Of a stretch of 64,000 bases of DNA, positions 40,808 through 50,507 are shown one piece after another; positions within the stretch are counted from its first letter, which is position 1, and the number at the start of each line of letters is the position of its first letter. The position numbers and the translations under genes are program-made. The DNA is taken from NCBI GenBank assembly GCA_009829735.1, contig CM020620.1, positions 5,448,299-5,512,298 of the forward strand. Reading direction: 5' to 3'. The notes beneath the pieces are model-generated. The model was not told the DNA's origin. It worked only from the letters and a program-made list of their open reading frames with translations, and ran no database searches. Source of the DNA: Pyropia yezoensis (Eukaryota > Rhodophyta > Bangiophyceae > Bangiales > Bangiaceae).

Positions 40808-43800
40808 GGCAGGCGCTCTCCCCAAGTGTCTTCCCGAATCTCCGACGGCAGGGTACTTCTACCTGTTCTCCCCTTGCGTGCCGGGAGAAAGGACGGCAGT
40901 TACCTGCTCAACCGGTAGCCGCCTGGACACCCTGTTTGTTCAAGGGGACCTTGCTCGTCCTGCGTAAGGAAAACCTCAAGATTAATGCTCGTATGCGTGT
41001 GGGGGATAGCCTCCCCCAAGCTGTTACGCCGGTGGTCGACACGGGAGCCGGACCAAGCGTCATCACTGAGAACCTGTTACCTCCGGGCTGGCGTCGACAT
41101 GCCTGGAGAGCGCCTACCAGAACCCATATTGTAGACGCATCAGGTCAAACCCTACGACCGCTTGGCCGTCTTCCCGTCGCCATCTATGTCAACAATGAAC
41201 CAATGCTTTTTCCCTTTCTAGTAGTCAAGACCTTATCAGTCCCCCTCATCCTAGGCTGGGACTTCCAGAAGCAGCATGTCAAGAGCATCCTACCCGGAGA
41301 AGGAAAGGTGCAGTTCAACCAAGGGTTTGTGTCACCAGTGCTGGAGCACCTGGACACCAAGGTTCGTGTGGCCAAGAACCAGAAGGAACGCATCCCACCC
41401 TCTACCTTGACCCTCATCAAACCGGTGCTCCTACCTCCTCGCTCGGAGACCAAGGTTCAAGTCACGACCCGGACTGCAGGTCAATGCCTGATCTACGGAC
41501 GCAAGGAATTTCTGGCGAAACACCGATTATACCTAGCCCATGGACATCACAAGAAGGTGGAGCGGCACACCCCGTTCTCGGTGCTGATCGTCAACGTGAG
41601 CCGGAAGCCAATAACCCTCGCCAAGGGCACTCGAGTTGGTACAGCAGAGCCTTACCGGGGGTCCGCCCGCGCTATGAGCAAGGAAGACCTCTTGAACCTG
41701 CAACAAGAGCTGGCATCCAACTTGACGGCCTTAGACGAACCTCCGGAACAAGAGGAGGCTGGCCGTACTACTCCGAAGCCCGAACAAGCACCGCCCGGGA
41801 TGCCGAAGGTCAACCAAGAAAACGTCCCTCCCGACTTGAAGGAGGCACTGGAGAAGCTTCTCCAGGAATATCGGCACCTGTGGTCTGGAGAGCTGGGCAA
41901 GATGGACGCCACCCTACACCGGATTCAACTCAAGCCAGATGCCAAACCAGTGCACATGCAACCATACCGGGCTGGACCTCATCGCCGGGATGAGATTGAG
42001 AAGCAGGTTAACAAGATGCTCAAGATGGATGTTATCGAGCCGTCTGATGGCGAGTGGGCTTTCCCGGTGGTAGTCGTCCCGAAACCTGGCGGTCACTTCC
42101 GTTTCTGCGTTGACTACAGACGCCTGAACGAGATGACAGTCAAGGATGTATACCCGATACCCCGGATGGATGATTGCCTCGACTTTCTTGGTGATGCCAC
42201 CCTCTTCTCGACGCTGGATTGTAATGCCGGTTACTGGCAGATCCCTCTGGCTGACGAGGACAAGGACAAGACTACCTTCACGTGCCACATGGGATTATTC
42301 CGGTGCAAGCGTCTCCCTTTTGGTCTCACTAATGCTCCGGCAACCTTCCAGAGAGCCATCGACATCATCCTGTCGGGGCTAAGGTGGAGAACATGTTTGG
42401 TCTACCTGGACGACATCATTGTTTTCTCCAAGACCCCAGCGGAACACCTGGAGCACCTTCGAGAGGTCCTGGCCCTCCTGTCCAAGGCTGGAGTTACCCT
42501 CAAGGCCGAGAAGTGCCACCTGTTTGAGACTGAGGTGGAGTACCTGGGGCACGTGCTGAGTCCGGGGGAGCTCCGAGTCAATGAGAAGAACATCAAGGCC
42601 CTCCGGCATGCACGGCAACCTAAAACCCAGACGGAACTCAAGAGCTTCCTGGGTATGTGCAACGTCTACCGCCGGTTCGTACGGGACTACGCTCTGATTG
42701 CCCGGCCCTTGACCAAGCTTACTAGCAAGAAGCTTCCAGCACAACTCCCGGTGTTCGACGAGAAGCAGACAGCAGCCTTCGAAGAGCTCAAGAAGCGCCT
42801 GACCACCACTCCAGTACTGGCGTTACCCAAGCGGGAGGGCCAGTTTGTTCTGGAGACTGATGCCTGTGGCGTCCAGGTGGGGTGCTCACTACTCCAGCAG
42901 CAACCTGATGGGCACTTCCTCCCGATAGGCTACTACAGTCGCGTCTTGACTCCAGCCGAGAAGAACTATTCCACGACCGAGCGCGAGTGCTTGGCGGTCG
43001 TCTGGGCTTGCTTCCTGTTACGTCCATATCTTGAAGGACAAGAGTTCCTCATCCGGACGGACCACGCCAGTCTAAGGTGGCTGCTATGCATGGACAGCAG
43101 TCAAGGAAGGGTCGCCCGGTGGCGCCTACGCCTTTCGCAGTTCAAGTACAAGGTGTGCACCAGAGCAGGGAGGGAGCACCACTGCGCCGACACCATGTCC
43201 CGGCTGGAGACTCCTGCAGCCGATACCGGTCCTATCCCGGAGGAAATACCTTGCTTCATCCTCCCGAATGTCGGACGTGGCTGGCACGCTCCCCTGTACG
43301 AGACACCTGACGCTCATCAACCGGTAACCATTCACCGGATGCTGGAGGCACAATTGACGGACCCTCAATGCTTGGAGCTTCGCCACCAAATGGACCTGAA
43401 CCGGAACAGTCGTTTCTCCGAGTCTACAGACGGACTCCTGGTACGGGTGTCACCCTTCGATGGGGCAACTCAAGTCTACGTACCCCGGAGCCTACGGACT
43501 GACATCCTACGCCTGGAGCACTCGTCTCCCCAGGCCGGGCATCCTGGTATCAATCGGATGTATGCTTCCATGAGACGACATTATTACTGGGAAACCATGG
43601 CCAGTGACGTCCATAAGTGCCTGGAGGCTTGTATTTCTTGTGCAAGGAACCGGTTGTCCCAGAGGAAGAAGACTTCTAAGCTACGCCTATTCCCTGCGGC
43701 GGAGCCCTTTGCAAGCTTAAGCATGGACATCCTGGGGCCCCTACCTGAAACATCCAGTGGCAACATATACCTGCTCATCATTTGTGACCGGTTCTCCAAG

Positions 43801-44949
43801 TTCACTCGAGCAATCCCGCTGAGGACCATCACGGCTCTGGATGTCACGTCGGCCTTCTGCGAGTACTGGATAGCTGCCTATGGCCCTCCAGACTCTGTCT
43901 TAACCGACAACGGTCCCCAGTTTGCATCCCTGTTCTTCCAAGGAGTCTGTGACCTGATGGGCATCAAGAACTTGTACACCACGACGTACCACCCTCAAAC
44001 GAACGGCCAGGTGGAACGATTCAACCGGACCCTGGTGGACATGCTACGGCACTACGTGGAGGAGCACCAAGAAGACTGGGACGAGCTCCTGGCTGTCCTC
44101 ACTCTAGCCTACAACTCCCGAGTTCACCGGACATCGGGAGTCGCTCCACTCGACTTTGTCACCCCGAGGCGGCTGACCAACTTCTCCCTGGAAAGAATAC
44201 CGGATGGTCTCCAGCCTGCACTGAAGTCAGGTCCCAAGGCAAAGGATGAGTTCCTGGAACAACTAAAGCTCCTGCTCCCAAGAGTCAAGGAGTCAATTTC
44301 AAAGACCCAGGAGCGATACAAGCGGGACTATGACAAGGGTGTCCGGGAAAAGAACAAGGAACTGGGTGGTGGCGACTGGGTTTTTGTGGACAACCATAGC
44401 AAGACCCGGGGGAAGCTGGACTCTAAGACGGATGGACCTTATGAGATTCTCAATACGGATGGCTGGACCTTCCTTCTAGACGTGGATGGCTCTCCGTACC
44501 GGGTGAGCAGCGACCATGTCACCCGAGCTCCACCGCCAAGCCAACGGGACTTGACCCGGCGTAAGCGGACTGCGATACCCTGGCTATCCCAAGAAGAAGG
44601 TCGGGAATTTGTCTACGTCAAGTTTGTCGACCATGCCTGGAGAGATGGACGCCTGTACCTGCGAGTACGCTGGTTCGGTTTCAACCCGGCAGATGATACA
44701 TGGGAACCCTCAAACCGGCTACCCATCGCGGACGTCTGTGCCTACACGCGACGGAACGGGATTGAGGGCACTCCCGTGGCCAGAGCCGGCAAGATTCTGG
44801 AGTCGGACACGGAGGGGGGGGGGGGGGGCAGAATCGGGGCAGGTGATCGTGACCGGGTGAAGACGCTCGACCTCGGCACCGGTGTGGACGTGCTCGAGGC
44901 TGTGCACGGTGGCACCTGGTTCGGCCCGAGGACGTGCCGGACTAGGTAG
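40801..44949 (+). CDS. pol: Pol polyprotein of B2
   Basis: About 1382 codons if entered by -1 frameshift at 40801. Domains in order: aspartic protease (VVDTGAGPS at about 41032); reverse transcriptase with FCVDYRRLN, LPFGLTNAPATFQ and YLDD (42403-42414); RNase H (ETDACGVQVGC, RTDHASLRWLL); integrase with intact H/H and CISC zinc ligands; catalytic acids in SMDILGPLP, LTDNGPQFAS and GQVERFNRT; and a chromodomain-like tail (FVYVKFVDHAWRDGRLYLRVRWFGFNPADDTWEP), known in chromoviruses to guide integration to marked chromatin. The last about 45 residues (from the GGGGG run) are a deletion-junction artefact reading into the leader of the 3' LTR. By motif it is the most likely active Pol in the window. 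Confidence 0.93.
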   Translation, partial: RVGQALSPSVFPNLRRQGTSTCSPLACREKGRQLPAQPVAAWTPCLFKGTLLVLRKENLKINARMRVGDSLPQAVTPVVDTGAGPSVITENLLPPGWRRHAWRAPTRTHIVDASGQTLRPLGRLPVAIYVNNEPMLFPFLVVKTLSVPLILGWDFQKQHVKSILPGEGKVQFNQGFVSPVLEHLDTKVRVAKNQKERIPPSTLTLIKPVLLPPRSETKVQVTTRTAGQCLIYGRKEFLAKHRLYLAHGHHKKVERHTPFSVLIVNVSRKPITLAKGTRVGTAEPYRGSARAMSKEDLLNLQQELASNLTALDEPPEQEEAGRTTPKPEQAPPGMPKVNQENVPPDLKEALEKLLQEYRHLWSGELGKMDATLHRIQLKPDAKPVHMQPYRAGPHRRDEIEKQVNKMLKMDVIEPSDGEWAFPVVVVPKPGGHFRFCVDYRRLNEMTVKDVYPIPRMDDCLDFLGDATLFSTLDCNAGYWQIPLADEDKDKTTFTCHMGLFRCKRLPFGLTNAPATFQRAIDIILSGLRWRTCLVYLDDIIVFSKTPAEHLEHLREVLALLSKAGVTLKAEKCHLFETEVEYLGHVLSPGELRVNEKNIKALRHARQPKTQTELKSFLGMCNVYRRFVRDYALIARPLTKLTSKKLPAQLPVFDEKQTAAFEELKKRLTTTPVLALPKREGQFVLETDACGVQVGCSLLQQQPDGHFLPIGYYSRVLTPAEKNYSTTERECLAVVWACFLLRPYLEGQEFLIRTDHASLRWLLCMDSSQGRVARWRLRLSQFKYKVCTRAGREHHCADTMSRLETPAADTGPIPEEIPCFILPNVGRGWHAPLYETPDAHQPVTIHRMLEAQLTDPQCLELRHQMDLNRNSRFSESTDGLLVRVSPFDGATQVYVPRSLRTDILRLEHSSPQAGHPGINRMYASMRRHYYWETMASDVHKCLEACISCARNRLSQRKKTSKLRLFPAAEPFASLSMDILGPLPETSSGNIYLLIICDRFSKFTRAIPLRTITALDVTSAFCEYWIAAYGPPDSVLTDNGPQFASLFFQGVCDLMGIKNLYTTTYHPQTNGQVERFNRTLVDMLRHYVEEHQEDWDELLAVLTLAYNSRVHRTSGVAPLDFVTPRRLTNFSLERIPDGLQPALKSGPKAKDEFLEQLKLLLPRVKESISKTQERYKRDYDKGVREKNKELGGGDWVFVDNHSKTRGKLDSKTDGPYEILNTDGWTFLLDVDGSPYRVSSDHVTRAPPPSQRDLTRRKRTAIPWLSQEEGREFVYVKFVDHAWRDGRLYLRVRWFGFNPADDTWEPSNRLPIADVCAYTRRNGIEGTPVARAGKILESDTEGGGGGRIGAGDRDRVKTLDLGTGVDVLEAVHGGTWFGPRTCRTR

Positions 44950-44956
44950 GGAGCTA

Positions 44957-45528
44957 TGTAGCATCCCTGGCCCCGACTTGGCGCCGACCCGGGACTGCAA
45001 CCAGAGGGCACCAGGTGCCAGAACACGCCCGCCGTGTGGCGATGGTTGGCGGCCGTGGCCCGTGCCCGGCACTGGGATGCGGTGGACTACGCTATCCACA
45101 CGCGAGAGAGGGATTTCTGATGTGTTTTTGCATATTTGTGAGGGACTTGATTTGAGAGAATTTGAGTGTGAGATTAGTGAGTGGGAATAGAATTAGTAGT
45201 GATAGTGGCCCCCGACCTGACGAGGTTAGACTCGGGTCGGGGCCACTCGGGGTTATGGGGGGGTTACCGGGCCAACGTGCCGGGGTTCCCCCAGATGCAC
45301 GTTAAGAGGGACAGCGAGGCGCCCTCGGCCCGCGCCCTCAGGGAAAAAGACAACTGCGCGTTTGCTTTCCTCTTCCCCGTGTGCACTACCGTGCGTATCT
45401 GTTTGCCCTGCAAGCAGGCACGTGAGGCAACAGGCATACCATTCTCGTAGTTCCCCTTTCTGCGTTACCTGTCCCTTTCCCCCGAGGGATATTGACACGT
45501 GTCTGAGAGGATCGAGTTTTATACCACA
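44957..45528 (+). repeat. 3' LTR of B2 (572 bp)
   Basis: It starts TGTAGCATCC and ends TTATACCACA, directly followed by the CTGAC target duplicate. A purine-rich AGGTAGGGAGCTA precedes it. Confidence 0.93.
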
Positions 45529-45533
45529 CTGAC

Positions 45534-47976
45534 CCGAGCGCGTGACTACCCCCACGATGGGGATGACCTCATCTACTGGGTTAGTGTCCAGCCCCTCGGT
45601 AGGTACCCGAGAAAGGCCGTCGGTAAGGGCATGTTGCCTGCCAGGTCGGTACTAAATATCAAAGTTGAAGGGTGCCAGTCGCACCCTCCACCGATTGAGA
45701 CGAGTGTTTGTACAATCCGTCTTAAAGATGAACTGCAACGCGCGGTGGTCGCAGCGGATGAGGAACTTCTCACCCTCTAGGTAGTGACGAAGTGACGTCA
45801 CCGCCCACACCACTGCGAGTCCTTCCAACTCGGTGACTCCGTAGTTCTTCTCGGCCGAGTTCAGCCCCTTGCTGAAGTATCCCACCGGCAAGTACTCCTT
45901 GTCCGGCTGCTGCTGAAGCAACACACAACCAAGTTGGTCGTAGCTAGCATCCACATCCAGGATGTAGTGGCCTCCCAACCTGGGAATAGCCAGGATAGGG
46001 GGCTTCAGCAGAAGGTCCCGAAGAGTCTCACTGGATTCCTGCTCCACCCGACTTGGGGGAGGCAGGTTCTTCGGTAGCGTTGAGCTTACTAACTCATTCA
46101 ACGGCTTCGCCACCTTGGCGAAGCCCTTGGTGAAACGTCGGTACACGTTGCACATCCCGAGGAAGCTCCTCATCTGGGTCGGAGTCCGGGGGTACTGAGC
46201 CTTACGGATGGCCCTCAAGTTCTTCTCGTTGACACTGAGACGCCCCGGACGGACAACATGTCCCAAGTACTCCACCTCTTGAGTGAAGAGGTGGCACTTA
46301 CTCGCCTTCAGTGACACACCGGCGTCAGCAAGTAGCTTGAACACCTGGCCAAGATGGCCATTGTGTTCCTCCGGACTTCAGGAGAACACAATGATATCGT
46401 CTAGGTACACGAGACAGATCTGCCACCGTACTCCGGCCAGAATCATGTCCATAGCGCGCTGGAAAGTTGCCGGCGCGTTACACAGACCAAACGGTAGTCG
46501 CTCGCACTGGTAGGTACCACAGTGACAGGTAAAAGTAGTTTTATGCCTGTCCTCCGGGGCAATGGGAATTTGCCAGTACCCCGCGTTACAGTCCAGGGTA
46601 GAGAACACGTTCGCCTCCCCCAGAGAATCCAGGCAGTCGTCCATCCTAGGTAGGGGATAACTGTCCTTCACCGTGCTCTCGTTGAGCTTACGGTAGTCGA
46701 TACAGAACCGGGGGGTCCCATCAACTTTGGGGACGATAACCACCGGACTCGCCCACTCGGCGTTACTGGCCTCGATCACATCGAGGGCCTCCATGCGAGC
46801 AACTTGCTCCTTAACGAGGGCCCTTGAACGGGGTCCTCCCCTATACGGTTGTTGGCGTATAGGGGGTGCACCAGGCTTCAACTCGATCCGGTGTTGGGTA
46901 GCTCTCATGAGTCCCAATTGACCATCCCACAACTTGTGATATTGGTCCAAGAGGCGTTCAACTTGAACCCTCAACCTGGGTGGAACACCCTCCATGTTCA
47001 CGTGGGGCCGAGGAGAGGCAGCCGACTTGGCTTGATGCTTCTCCTTTCCGGACTTCGGGTCGCTACTTGCGCCCGCGTTGAGGGTGACCGCTACTACCGG
47101 TCCCTCGTGTTGGTCGATATAGCCGAACTTGGCTCCCGACTTGAAGTACTGGGGCGACGAGCTCAGGTTCATCACCTGGATCCTCCACGGAACCCCGGCT
47201 TTGGAGTCCATCGTGCCAAGGGCAACATGCACTTGGTGCTTGCGAGCAAGACGGGGGTAAGGGTGCACCAACCCGTTCCCCGTATAATCAGTTACAACGT
47301 CAACGTGCGCCACCGAGTTGGGGGGCAACGTGACTTTACGGGCTAAACGCAGGGTAGCAGTAAACCCTTCCCTCACAGAGAAAACAGGCTTCGACTGTGA
47401 GACTGTCACAGGAGCCACAGACTTTCCCTTACCAAGGATGGGGATAGTCTCCCCATTCATCAACTTGACCCAATACTCAGGGCCACAAATCAAAGGCACT
47501 TGTGTTACGACATAAGGGGTACCCAGAAGCAGGGGTACCGATATATTCTCAACTACACCATAGGTCACATCGACCTCATGAGTCCACAACCTAGCTGGTA
47601 GGGTCATGGCACCAACGATGGGAAGTACCCCACCATTGATATCGATCAGATGGTCAGCTTTGGACTTACAGCGTTGGAGCTTCATCTCCTTTGTTAATAG
47701 CGACTTGCGTATCAAGGAGGCTCCTGACCCGGTATCAAGTACGGTACGGGAACAACAGGCGCGGCCGGGGGCAAGTTGCACCCGTCCAGCCACCTGGAAG
47801 TTCTCCCCCGTCAGCACTGCGATGACCCCACGTGGGTTTACGATCTTGGGGAGTCCTACCCGAGGTGGGCGGACTCCCTTAGGTCGCCGCAGTATCCGGC
47901 ACGGTTGGTTTGTCCTATTGGCCCACTTGGCCGAGGCTGCCGTTGTGAGCTTCGGACGGCCAGCTCCAACGGTCAT
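45534..47976 (-). pseudogene. pol: A2 pol, protease-RT-RNase H part, with nonsense codons
   Basis: This is the N-terminal part of A2 Pol in the -1 frame to gag. Its first ATG (47976) overlaps the gag stop as ATGA. It holds the protease (VLDTGSGASLIRKSLL), RT with FCIDYRKLNES, LPFGLCNAPATFQ and YLDDIIVF, then RNase H (DVDASYDQLGCVLLQQQ, RCDHRALQFIF) and the connection EVIPIVGVVTRSGQ, where B2 interrupts it. Nonsense codons: TGA at 46378-46380, just after the YLDD box, and TAG at 45652-45654, after RNase H. The remaining frame is open on either side, so these are point changes. Confidence 0.88.
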
Positions 47977-49919
47977 TCCTTTCCCGCCGACTTGGCGTTC
48001 GAATCTGAGGGCGGGGAGGAAGACGACGAGTCCGAGGACGACGTGTCCGCCTCCTCCGCCGAGGGTGTGGCGACCGCGACGACCGGTCGAGACCCACCCT
48101 CGCGGCGTGAACGTACTTCGTTCGTAGCCGACTTCTTACTCGCATTCCTAACAAGTTGTTGGATGCGTTTACTCAACTTGGGGCAATCATATGCCCAGTG
48201 TCCATCGGAGTTGCAGTTCCAACACCGATTGTTTGTTCCGGGAGGGGCCTTCCCGACTGGGGAAGACGAAGAGGTACCCTGCGAAGTTCCCACGGCAGCT
48301 ACCACCCTCTCCTTGCGGATTCGGCGTGCCTCTCTCAACTCTCTGGCCTGGCGCGCCTCCTCCCGTTCCTTCGCCAACTCGGCTTGACGCTCCTGGCGTT
48401 GTTCCTCCCACGACTTGCGGTAGGCCTCGCCTCTGCGGTCGGCGAACCTAGCCAGCTCGGCCAGGGTCGCCCGGGCAGTGTTATGCTCCCGGGTCTCCAT
48501 CCGGACTGACCAATGGAGTCCCTCCACAAACCGACTCTTCACCACAGCTTGTGGATGAAGAAACCCACAAAGATTGTTGAGCTTACGGACTCGCTCCGCA
48601 AAGGACAACTCGTCCTCCGCCTCTTCCTGATGGGCTTGCGTAAACTCCTCGACTTGAGAAGCCAACGCCGCTTCATAAACCATGGCCCTCAACAACCAGT
48701 TGACGAGCTCCAAATAGGACGTTACCTCCCCAGCGCCTCCACTTGAGGAGCTGGGCATGACGGACATAAGTTCTGTCCGCAGGTCTTCCTTCGTAAACTC
48801 CTGTAGCATGTAAAAAGCCATGCCTTCACTTATGGCATTGTCGTCACAGGCTTTTGTGAAACGACGTAGGAACTCAAAGACACGGAGGGGGGGAGTTCCA
48901 TTCCACTCCGCTTTGTGCCCAAAAGAATGAAGTGCATTCTTCTTGGCACGGCCCATGGCTCGGGCCTGGTCAGGACCATACGCCACCGACTTGTTGTGGA
49001 GGGCGTAGGTCTCACAATCAAAGATCCTCTGGTAGACCGGGTTGGCTACCTGGATCTTGGGCGGCACCTCACGTTGAGGAGACAGTCGCTGTGGCACTGG
49101 GGTAAGTTCACCCTCAGTGCCTGTAGTCCGGCGCGGCGCGCTTGGTGTAGCCGCCGGCGATTCCGGGGGGAACTCCCCCATAAATAGCATAGGCCCCACC
49201 GAGTATGGTGTGGCTCCCTCGTTGGGAGTCACAGGTGTCGCCCCCTGTTCGGGGCGACCAGAGGTAGGCGTGAGGAGGGATTCCCCCGGCGCCTGCGGGC
49301 TCGAAAGCCCCGATCCGTTCTGGACAATAAGGCCATCTGGCAAACTCGCCACAATCTGATTAAGAATAGTATTCGTCATCGTGACCACCAAATCCGGCAA
49401 AGTCTGCCGCAACACATTGGTCGCCTCCCGACGGACAGTTTCCGCGAGGAGGGGATTGACGACTCCAGTTGAGTCTCGGTCCGCCTCCGGGAGTCCACCT
49501 GAGGGGTAACCACGATCCTCAGGGGTCTCAACCGGGGGCATGGGCGCGAGCCCATCGCCGACCAACGGAGGTCCGCCGTCCTCCGAAAGCCTAGTTGGCG
49601 ACGGCTCCATGCAAAAGTTGGCTCCAACCCGAGTGGAACCCGCGGGGACAGTCCTCACCCCTTGGGACGTTCCCGTTGAGTATACCACACGGTGGCCAGA
49701 CTTCGGCCCACCCACATCAGAAGTGTCACCCGAGTGAACTCCCGACTGAGTCGGCGTGGCCTGTTGCCCGCCCGCACTTCCAGTCCTGCTGGCTTGAGGG
49801 ACCTCCAGTCCCTCTGCGACCCCAGGTAAACCCACCTGTGTCTCACCAGTATTCAAAGGCACTGAAGTACGTGCGTCACCCGTGTACTCCCCGGACGACG
49901 GGGGGTCCGAACTAGCCAT
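47973..49919 (-). CDS. gag: Gag polyprotein of A2
   Basis: This is an intact 648-aa capsid precursor from ATG at 49919 (MASSDPPSSGEYTGD). The long N-terminal region is Pro/Thr/Ser rich. The retro-gag core is WNGTPPLRVFEFLRRFTKACDDNAISEG. A basic, glutamate-rich coiled-coil-like stretch follows (RKSWEEQRQERQAELAKEREEARQ). The zinc knuckle is CWNCNSDGHWAYDC and the tail is acidic and serine rich (DTSSSDSSSSSPPSDS). The core is clearly related to the D gag (TPPLGVFEFLSRFRKASDDND). The stop codon TGA overlaps the pol ATG. Confidence 0.92.
   Translation of the reverse strand: MASSDPPSSGEYTGDARTSVPLNTGETQVGLPGVAEGLEVPQASRTGSAGGQQATPTQSGVHSGDTSDVGGPKSGHRVVYSTGTSQGVRTVPAGSTRVGANFCMEPSPTRLSEDGGPPLVGDGLAPMPPVETPEDRGYPSGGLPEADRDSTGVVNPLLAETVRREATNVLRQTLPDLVVTMTNTILNQIVASLPDGLIVQNGSGLSSPQAPGESLLTPTSGRPEQGATPVTPNEGATPYSVGPMLFMGEFPPESPAATPSAPRRTTGTEGELTPVPQRLSPQREVPPKIQVANPVYQRIFDCETYALHNKSVAYGPDQARAMGRAKKNALHSFGHKAEWNGTPPLRVFEFLRRFTKACDDNAISEGMAFYMLQEFTKEDLRTELMSVMPSSSSGGAGEVTSYLELVNWLLRAMVYEAALASQVEEFTQAHQEEAEDELSFAERVRKLNNLCGFLHPQAVVKSRFVEGLHWSVRMETREHNTARATLAELARFADRRGEAYRKSWEEQRQERQAELAKEREEARQARELREARRIRKERVVAAVGTSQGTSSSSPVGKAPPGTNNRCWNCNSDGHWAYDCPKLSKRIQQLVRNASKKSATNEVRSRREGGSRPVVAVATPSAEEADTSSSDSSSSSPPSDSNAKSAGKE
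47979..47985 (-). promoter_or_regulatory. -1 frameshift heptamer at the A2 gag-pol junction
   Basis: On the minus strand G GGA AAG lies in the gag frame, one codon (GAA) before TGA, and pol is in the -1 frame. An ATGA stop-start overlap follows at once, so termination-reinitiation is an alternative mechanism here. Confidence 0.7.
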
Positions 49920-50018
49920 GTTGGCTGACGATCCGTATGACACGGTCCAAGTCCACCGTTCCTCTGAGACAGAGGGCCCCCTACACCCGGGTGCACCCGG
50001 AGGTAAAGTTTACCTCTG

Positions 50019-50036
50019 TCCCCTGCTGCTCCACCA
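50019..50036 (-). promoter_or_regulatory. Primer-binding site of A2
   Basis: TGGTGGAGCAGCAGGGGA on the minus strand, two bases from the 5' LTR. Confidence 0.88.
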
Positions 50037-50038
50037 AA

Positions 50039-50507
50039 TGTGGCAACAACCACTCGCACACACGGCACCCAAGTTGGGGCGGTGTACAAGGGCTGCCTCC
50101 CGTGTCCGAGGAACCGGAAGAAGTGCAAGTCGCACACACTCTGTCCCTGTTGTGGGGCGAACCCCCCACTGACAAACAAGAGGATTGTGTGTGGTCCAAC
50201 AGTTTCTTGGTCGGGACGGGGACGCAGGGCCAAGCCCCGCTGTCCCTCCCCTTATCCCCCCAGGGTCCCCTCAGAATCTCGCCACTCAGAATCTCCCACC
50301 CCAGCACCTGCCCACCGGGCCACACGAAAATTCAAGACGATAAATGCAGAAAACCCTCAAATCCAAGTTGGATTTACTACTAAGCTAACTATCCCAAACT
50401 TAGGGAATATGGACCCAAATGCAGGGGGAGGAACGGATCAGGCTAGTGGCCTGCCGCCCCTTGCATGGCACGTGTTGCCCCCCTACGTGGGGGTCAATAC
50501 TGCCACA
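50039..50507 (-). repeat. 5' LTR of A2 (469 bp)
   Basis: TGTGGCAGTATTGACCC to GTTGTTGCCACA on the minus strand. Its outer end abuts the A3 antisense ORF (GCAAGGCCGG), which shows that A2 integrated into A3. Confidence 0.92.

Larger units (their letters stand above)
38266..45528 (+). mobile_element. Family B Ty3/gypsy element B2 (7263 bp), youngest copy
   Basis: This is a complete element inserted in A2 pol, with target duplication CTGAC at 38261-38265 and 45529-45533. LTRs are 572 bp each and identical wherever I compared them. gag is open, and pol is open in a single frame of more than 1330 codons. Compared with B1 it lacks 1239 bases between the end of pol and the 3' LTR, with the breakpoint in a G15 run (44814-44828) matching a G13 run of B1 (35145-35157). 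Confidence 0.93.
25355..50507 (-). mobile_element. Family A Ty3/gypsy element A2, with nested B1 and B2
   Basis: After mentally removing B1 (27358-35859) and B2 (38266-45528), A2 is about 9.4 kb. In element order: 5' LTR (50507-50039), primer site, gag, pol (protease, reverse transcriptase, RNase H, integrase, chromodomain), an antisense ORF on the opposite strand, polypurine tract, and 3' LTR (25823-25355). Both nested insertions have 5-bp target duplications. Right flank of A2: GCAAG, inside A3's antisense ORF; the left flank is another A copy, so no A2 target duplication can be verified. Pol and the antisense ORF carry several nonsense changes, so this copy is dead. Confidence 0.88.
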
